A DNA stretch of 41,787 bases. Origin: Lactobacillus kimbladii (GTDB lineage Bacteria > Bacillota > Bacilli > Lactobacillales > Lactobacillaceae). Positions within the stretch are counted from its first letter, which is position 1. Each line of letters starts with the position of its first letter. A model generated the notes under the pieces. It was not told the DNA's origin, ran no database searches, and saw only the letters and a program-made list of their open reading frames with translations. This document shows, piece after piece, positions 8,025 through 20,600 of the stretch. The stretch spans positions 1,584,891 through 1,626,677 of the forward strand of contig NZ_KQ034007.1 in the NCBI RefSeq assembly GCF_000970755.1, written 5' to 3'. A program made the position numbers and the translations under genes.

Positions 8025-9401
8025 TTAATTCAGGCTTGCGCCATTACTTGATATTACCTTTTTAAACCACCAATAACTCTTCTTAGGAATGCGTTTAAGA
8101 TCCAATAAGTCGGTATTAGTGCGATTAACATAAACCATGCCATAACGTTTAGCCATATCTCCGGCAGAGCTGGGTATATCAATTAACCCCCAGACTAAAT
8201 AGCCTAGAACCTTGACACCATCATTATTTATTGCTTTTTCTAAAGCACGTAAATGTTCTTTGTGGTATTCAATTCTCTGATTATCCTGAATTTCTTTACC
8301 ATAATATGTCTCTCGCAATCCAATACCGTTTTCGATCGGAAACAGAGGTACATGATACTGATTATAAGTTTTGGTCAAAACATCCCTAAAGCCGTCAGGA
8401 TCAATCGACCAACCCCACTCATTTACTGGTAAAAATGGATTCTCTTTCCCACCAAATTTAAAGTAATAATTAGGAGCAGTTTTTTCGGGTACAAGAGTGC
8501 TGCTAATTGTCGAACTTTGATAATAACTGAATGCGATAAAATCACTTTTCATTTTACTGATTTCTGCAAGATCACTAGGTAGGACACCAGTTTGAATATT
8601 ATTTTTTTGGACAAAATTGACTACTTCATTTGAATAATGTCCTAAAACAAAGGCATCCAGCAGGTTTTTGTTAAGAAATTCGTCTATTTGCCGAGCATAT
8701 AAAATATCTTTAGGCATTGATGAAGCGGGATAAACTTCACTATACGCCAACATACCACCAATTTTCGCACTTGTTTTTTCATGTAAATAATTAGCAATTT
8801 GCGCGTGAGCCAGCATCAAATGGTGACTAATAATATATAAATCAGCCATTGTTTCCTTACCCTTTATTTTGCCAGCTATTTTTGTTGCTCCAGGCATAAA
8901 ATAAAGATTTTGTTCATTAAATGTTATCCAGTATTTTACTTTTTTGCCAAAAATATCAATCATTTTTTTGCCATAACGAACAAAAGCATCAACTACGTGT
9001 CTGCTGCTAAAACCGTTATACTTTTGGGCTAAATTCAATGGCATATCAAAGTGGTAAAGACAAATCATTGGTTCGATATTTCTTGCAAGTAAGTTGTCAA
9101 TTAAGTCTGAATAAAATTTAATTCCTTCAGGATTAAAATCACCATCACCCAAAGGATTAACCCTACTCCAAGAGATTTGGAAACGATAGCAGTTAATCCC
9201 TAGATTGGCAAACAAATCCAGATCTTCTGGATAGCGATGGTATTCATCAATTGCTGTATCCCAAATTGAAGTGCCATCTTTTGCTCTATAAGTATCATAA
9301 ACTGACTTACCCTTGCCTCCTTCTTTGACAGCTCCTTCAGTTTGCATACTAGATGTGGAGTTGCCCCACAGAAAATTTTTCGGGAAAACCTTTTTTACCA
9401 T
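8025..9401 (-). CDS. GH1 6-phospho-beta-glycosidase
   Basis: A 458-residue glycoside hydrolase family 1 enzyme. The acid/base is E163 in TFNEQN and the nucleophile is E357 in PIENGIG. The PxxFLWG start, HFDMP and EWGWSIDPDGFR segments are family standards. SSAGDMAKRYG (411-421) fits the S-K-Y phosphate-binding pocket of 6-phospho-beta-glycosidases, so it should cleave phosphorylated disaccharides delivered by a PTS. Slight departures are FNEQN for the usual FNEI/P and the missing Thr/Ser before ENG. It is the first gene of the operon, transcribed from a promoter with a GAAACGTTTC operator. Gluco versus galacto preference is not clear. Confidence 0.88.
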   Translation of the reverse strand: MVKKVFPKNFLWGNSTSSMQTEGAVKEGGKGKSVYDTYRAKDGTSIWDTAIDEYHRYPEDLDLFANLGINCYRFQISWSRVNPLGDGDFNPEGIKFYSDLIDNLLARNIEPMICLYHFDMPLNLAQKYNGFSSRHVVDAFVRYGKKMIDIFGKKVKYWITFNEQNLYFMPGATKIAGKIKGKETMADLYIISHHLMLAHAQIANYLHEKTSAKIGGMLAYSEVYPASSMPKDILYARQIDEFLNKNLLDAFVLGHYSNEVVNFVQKNNIQTGVLPSDLAEISKMKSDFIAFSYYQSSTISSTLVPEKTAPNYYFKFGGKENPFLPVNEWGWSIDPDGFRDVLTKTYNQYHVPLFPIENGIGLRETYYGKEIQDNQRIEYHKEHLRALEKAINNDGVKVLGYLVWGLIDIPSSAGDMAKRYGMVYVNRTNTDLLDLKRIPKKSYWWFKKVISSNGASLN

Positions 9402-9423
9402 TTCTTAACCTCATTTCATTTCT

Positions 9424-9437
9424 TTGAAACGTTTCAA
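9424..9437. promoter_or_regulatory. LacI-family operator O3
   Basis: TTGAAACGTTTCAA is a perfect palindrome between the GH1 promoter -10 and the GH1 start, covering the probable transcription start region. It is the third copy of the core found at the EIIC promoter. Confidence 0.7.
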
Positions 9438-9441
9438 TAAT

Positions 9442-9470
9442 ATTATATAAAAATGGTTTTATTTAGTAAA
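9442..9470 (-). promoter_or_regulatory. Promoter of the GH1-ROK-LacI-GH29 operon
   Basis: TTTACT (9465-9470), a 17-base spacer and TATAAT (9442-9447) on the minus strand; operator O3 lies immediately downstream. Confidence 0.6.
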
Positions 9471-9501
9471 GTACTTAACTAATTCACTGCAAAACCATAT
9501 A

Positions 9502-9529
9502 GAAAAACGACACCTCCAAAAGATGTCGT
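9502..9529 (-). terminator. Terminator of the SLAP protein gene
   Basis: On the minus strand ACGACATCT and AGGTGTCGT form a stem with a short TTTGG-type loop, followed by TTTTTC, just past the SLAP gene stop. Confidence 0.8.
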
Positions 9530-9549
9530 CCTATTTGAATATCAAAACA

Positions 9550-11109
9550 CTACTTATTTGTTGTAGCATAGTCAGCAATATTTAAAGTTTGTTGGAAACC
9601 ATTAGCACTCGTAACAGTCAATACTGTATTATTGTTGCTAAACCGAACGACACTTTTATCAACGCCGTTGACGCTGGCAACCAAATCAACTATTTGATTA
9701 GATTCATTGATCGTCAAATTTTTCAAATCACTAACGACAACCTTTTTGCCATTTAGAGCAGCCTTCGCATTATTTATTTGGCTTACTATATCACTAACTT
9801 GAGCCACCGTTGCAATAGCTGTATTAACTTGATTGCCACTTGAAATAGCTGAATCATAGGCATTACGCAGAGCTTTAGCAGAAAGCTTATATGAATCACT
9901 CGCTTTAACTGCTGCATCTTGAGTTAACAAGTCTTGCAGGGCCTTTTTATCAGTTGAAGTAGCAGTGACAGTCTCACCTTTAGCTGTCTCCGGAGTATTG
10001 ACTGGCGTTAGTTTAACACCACTAACTTTACTAATATCGTCTTGCTTAATGTAACCGTTTCTGTCACTTTGTAATTTGTAGAACAATTCGGCCTTATTGT
10101 CATCCTTTACCCAAATGTACCTTAATTCTGTCACACGTGCTCTGTGACCTTTAGCAAAAGTTTTGGTTGGTTGTGCCACACCTTTGCTGTTATAAACATT
10201 GGTAGTACGGGCTAAAGTAATTGTTGTGACATCTTTATCATCTTCTGGCTTAGAATTTGTTGGCTGCAATTGTTTACCAGAAACTATACCAACGTTATTC
10301 TTCTTAACCCATTGGTCTTCACCAGGGAAGTTATCGTCTTTAATCCGATAAAACAGCTTTTTGCCGATATATTTAAGTTGATCAACTGTAATCTTTTCGT
10401 CTTTTCTAATCAAAGTTTTAGTCGAATGACCATTGCCATCATAAATATAGGCATTATGACTTAATGTGATCACTGTAGGATCATTCTGGTTGTCGCTTGG
10501 TGAATTATCATCTTTACTTGGCTTTTTATTAACTGGCTTTAACTTAGCTCCTGTTGTTTTTCCAACGTTAGCTGCCTTAATAAACTGGTTGCTTTGACCA
10601 CCGATTCTATAAAACAGCTTTTTGCCGATATAAATGAGTTGGTCAACTGTAACTGTTTGGCCCTTTTTTATTTTCTTTTTCTCGGTTTTACCCTTTGCAT
10701 CATAAATGTAGGCATTATGCTTTATTTTGGCTTTCGTTGTAGCTGCAGGTTTTACAACCTTCTTACCATTGACATAGCCAACATTAGCTGCCTTAACGTA
10801 GGCATTGCCACCCAAATTATAATATTCCTTATTTTTGATTGTAACTTTGCCATTAAACGTTAAGGTGATGCCTTTACCAATTTTAGTATTCTTAGCACTA
10901 CCCATATAGGTCTTCAGTCTCTTGCCATTTTTGTCATAAACATAAGCATTATGACTCAACTTAATCGTATTTTGCTTTGAATTGTTGTTTTTCTTCGTAG
11001 CAACCTTGTCAGCAGCTTGAACAACAGTAAACTGACCTGCTCCTATTACAGGGCTAACACCAATTAACGCAGCAGCCGATATCATCATAAATTTATGACT
11101 AAATTTCAT
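9550..11109 (-). CDS. Secreted SLAP-domain surface protein
   Basis: A 519-residue exported protein. A signal peptide (about residues 1-32, cleavage near VVQA-ADK) is followed by four SLAP repeats at about 48-111, 126-183, 213-274 and 295-362, each opening with a version of LSHNAYVYDKNGK and closing with YIKAANVG. SLAP domains bind Lactobacillus cell-wall polymers without covalent attachment. Residues 385-455 look like a FIVAR-type helical module, and 456-515 form a beta-rich tail of unknown role. Repeats 2 and 3 share TVDQL.YIGKKLFYRI almost unchanged. It is divergent from the giant surface protein and could share its wall ligand. Specific function unknown. Confidence 0.88.
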   Translation of the reverse strand: MKFSHKFMMISAAALIGVSPVIGAGQFTVVQAADKVATKKNNNSKQNTIKLSHNAYVYDKNGKRLKTYMGSAKNTKIGKGITLTFNGKVTIKNKEYYNLGGNAYVKAANVGYVNGKKVVKPAATTKAKIKHNAYIYDAKGKTEKKKIKKGQTVTVDQLIYIGKKLFYRIGGQSNQFIKAANVGKTTGAKLKPVNKKPSKDDNSPSDNQNDPTVITLSHNAYIYDGNGHSTKTLIRKDEKITVDQLKYIGKKLFYRIKDDNFPGEDQWVKKNNVGIVSGKQLQPTNSKPEDDKDVTTITLARTTNVYNSKGVAQPTKTFAKGHRARVTELRYIWVKDDNKAELFYKLQSDRNGYIKQDDISKVSGVKLTPVNTPETAKGETVTATSTDKKALQDLLTQDAAVKASDSYKLSAKALRNAYDSAISSGNQVNTAIATVAQVSDIVSQINNAKAALNGKKVVVSDLKNLTINESNQIVDLVASVNGVDKSVVRFSNNNTVLTVTSANGFQQTLNIADYATTNK

Positions 11110-11158
11110 TTTGCTTCTCTACCTCGTTATTTATAAAAATTGTATTAATACATAATAT

Positions 11159-11188
11159 TGTATACTAAAAAATGATTGACATAAACAA
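11159..11188 (-). promoter_or_regulatory. Candidate promoter of the SLAP protein gene
   Basis: TTGTTT (11183-11188), an 18-base spacer and TATACA (11159-11164) on the minus strand. The palindrome 11186-11200 overlaps the -35. The hexamers are only fair matches. Confidence 0.35.
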
Positions 11189-11594
11189 TGTAAAACATTG
11201 CTTACTTTTTCTTAATACTCTTGCATAAATGTAAAATAACTGCAAAATTTATATTACTTATTTTACAAGTTGTAATTTTTAATTAACTCACAGTTTTTAT
11301 TTACTAGCTATCATAAATAAATTTAAGCTGTTAAACGCAAAAACTTATTATATATGTATAAATACTATACTAAAATACATTTATAATGAGCGTAATTTTT
11401 ACAACATTTTAAAAAATTATTTTTGTTATTTTTTCTAAAAATATCAATATTAAAGCATACTTTGTTATATTAATTTTCCTTTTGCTACTAAAGCTTCGAT
11501 TTATTTTATTATATATAAATTTTGATTTTTATAGTTTATTTTTAAAAACGAGTTATTTATAAAATAATATAAAATAAAGTTCAATTATTGACAT

Positions 11595-11622
11595 TTGATA
11601 AATCGTCAAGTAAATTTATAGT
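11595..11622 (+). promoter_or_regulatory. Candidate promoter of the giant surface protein
   Basis: TTGATA (11595-11600), a 16-base spacer and TATAGT (11617-11622), ending 37 bases before the start codon. Confidence 0.45.
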
Positions 11623-11659
11623 TGTATAGTATTTAGAATAAGAAAGGATATTTATATAT

Positions 11660-14600
11660 ATGCTAGGAAAGAATAATAACAATGAACGGGTGAAAAAAAT
11701 GGCTATGCAAGATAAGCAAGACCATTTCTCAATTCGCAAATTGAGTATTGGTGCTGCTTCTGTATTGCTTGGCTTTACTTTTTTTGGTTTAAACAGCAAG
11801 ACAGCTAAGGCTGATACTGTTATTCCAACTCAACAAACTGAAGAAAATACCAAAACTAAAGAGAATATTTCACCTCAAGATACTACCACTCCTCCTGGTA
11901 GTATTAGTGATGCTCAAAATTCAACTACTGCTGTTAAAGCAGAAAAAACCAACAAGCCAGAAGATGGACCAAATTTGGCCACATTTTCTGGCTTGAGTTC
12001 GTTTTTAAGAGCTACAAATAGTGATAACAAGCAAGATGACTCTGCTAAAACAGACAAAACGGAAAATTCTGCTGACAAAAATGATCAGCAAGATCTTGCC
12101 ACTAACTCTGAACAAAATAGCAATCAAGGCCAGCAAGATCAAACTACTGACCAAAAGCCTGTTGACACGACAGACAGTTCAAATACAGCTGATATCACGA
12201 ATGAAGATCAGACTGATGCAAACGAAGACATTGATACTACTCCAATTGATACTAAGGAGCAAGAAGACTCCAGTCCAACTAGAAGTGTGAGTACCTGGGA
12301 AGATTTTGTCAAAGCCTATCAAAATCCCAATGTAAGCGAGATTGATATCACTGCTAATATTCGCTCCAATAAGGGCGATAAACGTGTCCGCTTTAGTTTT
12401 CCAGGAAGAAAATTATTAATTAAGTCTGCTGGTGATGCTCCATATACTATAGATTTTAGAAGTATCCATCCCAAAATTGAGAGTAATACCATAGGTGATA
12501 TTACCTACGAAAATTTGAAACTCAAGAGTGCTGACTTCTATGGTGTCGTTAATACTCGTGGGGGAAAGTCAGCAAGAGTAACTTTTAGGAATATTGACTT
12601 TACGGGTTCACAATTATTATATACCGATAGTAACACCGACATTATTTTCGAAGGCATCATCAATGCGGAAACGACTGAAATGCCTATGGAAACAGGCGGG
12701 AAAGATGATGGCAGTGATCAACAATTATTAGAATTTACCAGTAATAATAACAGTATTACTTTTAAAGCTGGCTGTAAGTTCAAAGGGGCAACATTTGGCG
12801 GTACCGTGATTGAAATGAACGGTAAAAATAACGTTCTCAATGTTGAAGATGGAGCCGAAGTTAACCTTACTCCACTTAAGACATATAACGGGAAAAATGG
12901 TGCCAATAATGGTCAACATGGCGTAAACAGTGCAATCTATATTGAAGGCGACAGCCAAGTAAATGTTAACGGTACAGTAAACATTGGCATTGGTGAAAGT
13001 AGCGGACTTAAGTATGATGGTGTACAAAATGCTGGTCAGTCAAGAGCAATTTACTTAGCATCCAAATCATCAAAAGTTAACATTGGTAGAGGCGGCACTA
13101 TTAACGTCAACACAAACGGCAATATTTCTACTAAAAATGGCCAACACTTAATTTATGTAGGTGGTGATTTCACCATTCACTCAGGTGGTGCCTTGAAAAT
13201 TACCGGTAAAAACATGGGTAAATACTCAGGTACCTTAGTACAGATAGACGGTAAAGCCAATGTCCAAAATGGTGGTTTTGAAATTCAACTGGTTGATGAT
13301 GCGGGTACTGGAGCAATTAAACTGGTTGATGTTGCAAAAACTGGGCTGCTGATTGTTAATAACCCTACTTCTCTTGTATTGGACGCACATCTGAATCCAA
13401 ATGACACTACCAGTATTATTGGTGATAGTAAAATTACAGTCACCAATGTGCGACAGTTATTAAACCTTAATGATTTCTTAGGCAAAACAGACGGTAGTCA
13501 GAACAATTTAGTGTTACCCCCTTTTCACGTTTTACAGGTTGAAAAGACCAAAAAAACAATTGCTGTCAATACACTGGAATTATTAAACGGCATGAGAAAA
13601 TTTGACCTTGATCAAGTTAAAAATGACAACCCTCAACTCGCTGAAATCCTTAAAAACCTACCAGATAGCATTAGGAAACTGCTTGAGACTAATAATGGTA
13701 AAACATACGATGATCTCTTTGATGCTGTCATTGAAGCGGCTTTTTCCAACAAAGAAAATCCGGGTTACAATAACATCAGATTTATACCGGCTAACCCAAG
13801 TGGGTTCTTAGACATAGACCCGGCAAACGTCACAGTAACCGATCAAGAAGATGGTTCGAAGATTATTAAAGGACAGGTTTTAAACTATACTCCAGCAAAT
13901 GACGGTCCAGCTAGTGACAACTTATTCCAAAGTGTATTACCAGGTGGTACTGAGGCCTATGTTTTAGCCAGTTTCAAGGATAGTGGAGTTTACAAAAATG
14001 GTCAGACCATTATTGATTCAACAATAGATAACCCTTATGCAGAAACCATTGATACATACCGCGGCGAAGCGAATGACTTGGCTCTTTTGCCAACTAAATT
14101 TGCCGCCCAAGTTGCTGCAGATGGCACCTTTACCATTACCCTTCCTCCTGAAATTACCACCAAGATGGCTAAAGACGCTACCATTCAGCTAACTCCTCAT
14201 GCGAACTTTATTGAATATAGTCCGTTAGACATTGCTGATGGCATTCGACCTACTATTGTTAGTCTGGGGATCAAGCCGTTTAGTGAAATACAACAAGAAG
14301 CTGCTCAAGCAATTAAAGATGCAATTAGCACAGCTAAAGACAATAAGCCAAAAAGTTTAACTGAAGATCAGGAAAAAGCATTTACAGATGCAATGAATGA
14401 GGCTGCCAAGTATGCTGCTAATATTAAGGATAGCAATTACGAGTCTGATAAATCAGTTTACGGGGTGCAATCTTCCAAAACTGCAATTAGTGAAATAAAT
14501 AAAAGGAAAAAGACGGCTTTAGACATAGTGGCAAAGGCCGTACAAGCAGCCAAAGGTCAGGCAGACTTTGAAAAAGCAAAATCTGATGCAATTACAAAAT

Positions 14601-17600
14601 TAACTCAACAGGCCAATGATCAAATTTCTAAGTTTCCTTCACAGGCACAAACTATAATTAATGCCAAAGAGCAAGCCATAAGCAAAGTACAAGCACCTGA
14701 AACAAATAACACTAATATTGAACAAGTCGTCAGTGACGGTATTACTGCTATTAATCAATCAGGTAAAGATTATCGTGATAGTGTCAAAACAGATATCAAC
14801 CAAGCAATTTCAAATGTCGAAAAGGCCATTGACGAAGTCGCAAAAGACGAAAATGTCAAATCGCCTGTTGACGAATTAATTACCGGCTTAAAAGACAGAA
14901 TAAAGAGGCCAAAAGAAATTGTTGCCACTGACGGTGATCTTGATCAAGACGATAATGAAAAAGCTATTAATAACCATCAAAAAGAAGCAAAAGATGCAAT
15001 TCAAGGCGTGCAAGATACTGTTGATGCCATCAAGGCTTTAGAAGAAGCTGCTAAAAAGCAAATAGCTCAACATGCAGATGATAAAGAGGACATCCAAGGT
15101 GCTTTAAATCAAGCTATCAAAGATATTATTAACAGCAATAACCCTAAAGATGACGTTAATAAGGGGCTTGATAATATTAATGGCACACATGCCAACAAGG
15201 AAAGAGAAAAGGCAGCAAATGATATTAATGAAGCTGCTGCTAAAGCTATTGAGCGGATTAAGAATTCTGGTTTATCTGAAGATGAACAACAGCCCTACCT
15301 TGATGAAGTAAAGCAAGCGGTTGCTGACGCGACAGCTACATCTGGCGATACTGGCAAATCTATTTACGGCACTGATGACGATGAAATTATCAATAAGAGA
15401 AAAGATACTGCTGAGAGTTTAATCAACAAAGCTGCTGCTAAGTCAGAAATTGTTGGTTATACAAAAGGTTATGAAAATGTTCTCGGCAAAGTGAACAAGG
15501 TCGAGACAGCTTTAAAAGATGCATTAACGGCAATTGATAAAATTGAAGATAATGCTGACAGCAACCAAAATATTACTCAAACTGTAAAAACGGCAAAGGA
15601 TAATATTTTAAACGCATTTAAAGAAGACGCTAAAGCACAAGTTAAGGCAGATGCAGATACGGCTAAGGCCAACTTAGGAGTAACTAAAGAGACTAATATT
15701 GATAACGCAGTCAAAAACGCTGATAAAGCCATCGATAGTCACAGTTCTGCTGCTGACATTAAGCAAGACATTATTGATGGTAAAAAGAATGTTTTAGACG
15801 CGTATAAATCTGCTGCTAAGAATCAACTGGAAACAGCCAAAAAAGCTGTTGTTGATCAAATTCAAAAGAACCCTAATCTAACGGCTAAAAATAAAGATGA
15901 AGCTGTAATCAAAGCCAATAATTTGCTTACTGGAAGTCAGGGTTATAACGACCGCATTGATAAGGGAGAAACTCTAGCAGATGTTGATGAAGCTACTAAA
16001 GAAGGTACTGCTGCATTAAACGATTTACTTAATGAGCAAAACCTCAGGGGTCAACGTAATCAAGCTATAACAGATATTCAGAACGCTAAAGACAAAGCTA
16101 TCTCCACGATTAAAAATGATAATAATCTGAGTGCTGAAGACAAGACTAAATATCAAGATTTAATTAACGCAGCTGCAGATACAGGTGTCACTAATGTCAC
16201 TCAAGATGATAATGAAACCGCAATTGAAACGGATAAAAACAATGCTATTAGTAATATCACAGACTATCTGGAGAATGCTGCTAATGCCGGTACAAACAAT
16301 TTAGACCAACAACGCCAAGCTGCAATTACGGAAGTTGAGAATGCCGCTAAAGCCGCTAAAAATAAAATAGATGGCTTTGACGATACTGATTTAAGTCCAG
16401 AAGCTAAACAACATTATAAAGAAGCTATTGATAAAGACTTTAATAATGCCAAGGCTTTAATTAATGCTGCTAAAGACATCGACGGTGTTAATTCCGCCAA
16501 GCAAGCAGCTAAAGACAGTATTAACAAGGATTTGGCTGCGGCCCAATTGATAGTCGCAAAATCTCAGGCAAATAAAGCCTTGCAAGAAGAGAGAGAAAAA
16601 GACTTAAACACTATCGATCAGGCTTTTAAAGATAATAAAATTAATAGTGAGCAAAAAGATGCTTTAACTAATAAAATTAATGGTTTTTACGAAACAGCAG
16701 TTGGCAACGTTTATAAAGACTTGACCACCGAACAGGTAGTCAAAGATAGAGATGACGGTATCGATGCTATGGCCAGTGTGGCCGGCAGTATTGCCAGCGA
16801 AGAAGCAAAATTCTTAGAAGAACAAAAAGATGACGCTTTAACTAACGAAGAAACTGGACTTAATGCTCTAGCAGAAGAAATACGTGCGGACATTGAAAAG
16901 GATCCTAACCTCTCTGGAAAAGAAAAGAACGGCTACTATGACGAAATTGATAATGCTTTAACAACAGCAAAAACTAATATTCAAAATGCTGACACTAAAG
17001 AAGAAATTGATTCCGCAGCTAATGCTGGTCGAGAAGACCTAAACAAGATTCGCGATAAAGCAGCATTGCAGTCTACCAGAAACGCCGCTCTGAAAGAATT
17101 ACTGAGTGTTTATAACGAAGTCAACGATAAAATTTCCGGCTTACAGAATGTCAACAGTACGACTAAAGAAGGCTTAATTAAACAGTTAACCAATTACTAC
17201 GATGAGGCAGTTGCCAAAGTAAAGAACGCTGCCATTGATCAAGTTGATACTGAGAAGCAAAAAGGCATCGATAACATGCGTAAGGTAATCAGGGATGCTC
17301 AAAGCCTTGATACCAATATTAATATTGCCAAAGATGAAATTGATAAACATGCTAAGCAAGCAATTGATGAAATTAATCAGTCTTCAATGTCTGATGCTGA
17401 CAAGACAGAGACTATCTCAAAAATCAATGATGAAAAAGATAAAGCTAAGCAGAATATTGAGTCACAAAAGACTAATGACGCAGTTGACAAGGCTAAAAAC
17501 GACGGTAAAAATGCTATTGATCAAGTCGTAGCAGATGCAACTACTGCAGATTTGGAAGATGCTAAAAATAACAGTGAAGATAATATCAACAACGCTGCTC

Positions 17601-20600
17601 AAGAAGCAATTAACAGGCTGAATTCCTCCTATAATTCTCTGAGCGCTGAAGAAAAGGCAGACGCTAAATCAAAATATGATCAGGCAATTTCGGATATTAA
17701 TCAAGCTGCTACTAGTGCCATCAACAAATTACAAAGCGTCAAAACAAAAGATGTTATCAATAAAATCACTACCGATGCTATTACTGCAATCAATACAGCT
17801 GAAGCCAGTGGCAACTTGGCAATCACCAAAGCCCAAGCAAGAAAGGCTATTAAGGATGTTGCAACCGAAGTCAAGAACAACTTAAAAGATAAGGCAGATC
17901 AAGAGAGCGTTGACTCAATTGTTGGGACTGCTAATACAGCAATTAATGCCGCCCAAGATAGTGGCACCGTTTTAGGCATTCGGGATACTACTATTAAACA
18001 AATAAGGGCTATTAAAGCAACAGCGGAATCAAATGATTCTGACAAAATTAAAAAAGCAAAAGAAGAAGCTATTAATGCACTTACTGATGAACTCAACGGT
18101 AAGCATAAAGCAGATGGTTCCCTTGATCCTGATGCTCCAGGAATTTTAAATCAAATTGACCAAATCAAAGGTTTAAGCAAGGAAGAAAAAGACAAATATC
18201 AGAGTCAAGCAACAAATGCATGGAAAGAAGCTGTCAACCAGGTTAACGGTCAGCAAAAAGTTACTGACATAGAATCTGTTACAATAACTGGAATAATTAA
18301 CATTGACAAGGCTTTGAGCGATGCTCAATTACAAGCTGCTAAGAATAATGCGAATAAATATCTAGATGATATCGCCCAAACAGCTGCAGATGAAATCAAT
18401 AAAATAGATCAATCAGCTTTAAGTGATGAAGAAAAAGCAAAACAGATCGATTTAATTAATTCAAATAAAGATACGGCGATCAAAAACATCGACAAGGCGC
18501 AAACTCCAGCTGACGTCGAACAAGCAAAACAAGTGGGTAAAGACGCCATTAACGGTATTGTGCAAAATGCTAAAGATAATGCTACTTTATTGCAGGAACA
18601 AAATGCCGCATACAATGCACTGGTTGAGCAAGCTAAGAAATTGAACCAACGCTTAAACGATGACCTGTTGCACAATAAACTTGATCAAAATCAGGTTGAC
18701 GAGTTAAGCAATGCTATTAGCGAAGCTTTAGGCAAAGCTAAAACAAATATTTCTGCTGCTACTGATCAAGATAAAATCAACGCTGCCAGGAGTAAGGGTG
18801 AGTCTGCTCTTAACAACATTAGCAGTGACATTGATAAAGAAGAAGCTTTAACCAAAGCTTTAAATGATCTACAAACTGCAGCCACTAACGCCAAGGCTAA
18901 AGCTGATGAAACTGAAGACAGCGATGTTGCTGGCCAAATGAAAGCGCAAATAGATCAAGAGCAAAAGAAAGCTGCTGCAAAGATCAATGCCGCTAGAAAT
19001 AATAAGCAAAACACTATTACGCAAATTCAAGCAGCTGCAAATGAAGGCATTGCTACAATTAACAAGTTGGGTGAAGACTTTGATAATAAAAATCAAATTG
19101 TTAAGGACTTGAAAGAATATGCAACAAGTGCCAAGAATGAGATTGATAGTTTAGGCCTAGCAGGCAGCGATACCATTAGTGGCTATAAGGATATTGATCA
19201 GGCATTAAATGATGGCATTAGTTCAATTTATGGCGGTACAAGTGATAAGCTGTCGCAGTTAGAGCAAGATGCCAAAGCAAATATTGATCAAGCCAAGTTG
19301 CCTAGTCAACTAACTGCAGAAAAGAATAAGCTGATTAACCAGTTTAAGGACTATGTTAACAGTAAAGGGAAAATTAAAGATGTTGCAACCAACCTAGGGC
19401 AAGACCAAATTGACTCATTGCAAAAGCAACTTGATGAAGCCATCAAGAGAACTATAGATAAAATTGCCAGTGTTAAACTTGAAAATAGTTACGAAGATGC
19501 AATAGCACAAGCTCAACACGCCGAAAAAGGATCAGCTACAGAAGATTTCGGTGAAGCAGAAGTCGACCGTATTTTCCAAGTTGCACAGGAAAGTGTCGAG
19601 ATAGTTGAGGCTAAACAAGATGCAATCTCTCAAGTAGAAAAAGCTCAAAAAGAAGCTAATGATGCAATAGACAAATCAGGTTTATCGCCAGAGGATCAAC
19701 AAAAGCAGAAGGAACAAGTTCAAAAACTTGTTGAAAAAGCAAGAACTGACATTAACTCTATTTCACAATCTGAAGAAAATGCTGAAGAAAAGATAAATAA
19801 CAGTAAAGAGCAAGCTATTTCCGCTATCAATGCTATTAAAGATCAAGCTGCCCTAGCTGGTCAAAAGACAAAAGCTGAAAGTATTCTAAAGGATAAACAA
19901 ACTAAGGCTCATTCTGTAATTGATCAATCTCAATTAACAGCCGAGCAAAAGAAAGCAGCTAAAGCTGCAATTGATGACGCTTATCAGCAGAGTTTCCAAG
20001 ATATAGAGAGTGCTCAAACAATTGATGACCTCCCAGATGAAGCAAATATTGGTCAAAATATTGATCGTCTGTTAACTAAACCTGAAACTGGCACTGAACC
20101 AGAATGGTTTGGCCATGAACAAAACAATGCCCTTAAAGGTGCTGATGGCGTGACTGGTATCAAAAACGCCTACAAGACATTAAAAGACAGATTAAAAGAT
20201 AAACTGTCTCAAGAATTAATAGATCGTATTGACAAGCAAATAAAAGCCATTAACGATGCTACTGATATCCAGACTGCTAGTGCCGCTTATGATGAGGCTA
20301 TGACTATCATCAACAAAGAAAATGCTAAAGCTAACATTGATGAAGAAGCTGATAAAGTTAATAAAGAAATCGACGGCAATGATAAATTATCTACTGAATC
20401 AAAAGACAAGCTGAAAGAGCAAATCAAAGAGGATAGCCAAAAAGCAAAGGATAAGATTGATGCAATTAATGCTCCTAAAGGTGACACCTCTAACAAGAAG
20501 GAACAGATTGATAAAATCACAGAAATCGCTAAAGAAGATATCAACAGCGCTGGTAATGCCGCTAAAGATGAATCTAACAATATGCTTAAAGAAGAGGCAA

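Larger units (their letters stand above)
11110..11659. promoter_or_regulatory. Divergent AT-rich intergenic region of two surface genes
   Basis: About 550 very AT-rich bases separate the two surface-protein starts. I see candidate promoters at both ends and a palindrome (CAATGT-AAA-ACATTG, 11186-11200), but no open frame or RNA gene in the middle. Long AT-rich leaders are common before strongly expressed surface genes. Confidence 0.6.

Noticed and set aside
4741-9437. GAAACGTTTC palindromes as CcpA cre sites
   Set aside because: Aligned to TGWAANCGNTNWCA they have about four mismatches because the arms are set two bases closer; a local LacI operator fits better.
11581-11799. Minus-strand open frame over the giant gene's start
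   Set aside because: It is antisense to the signal peptide region and its upstream leader, with no ribosome site or family resemblance.
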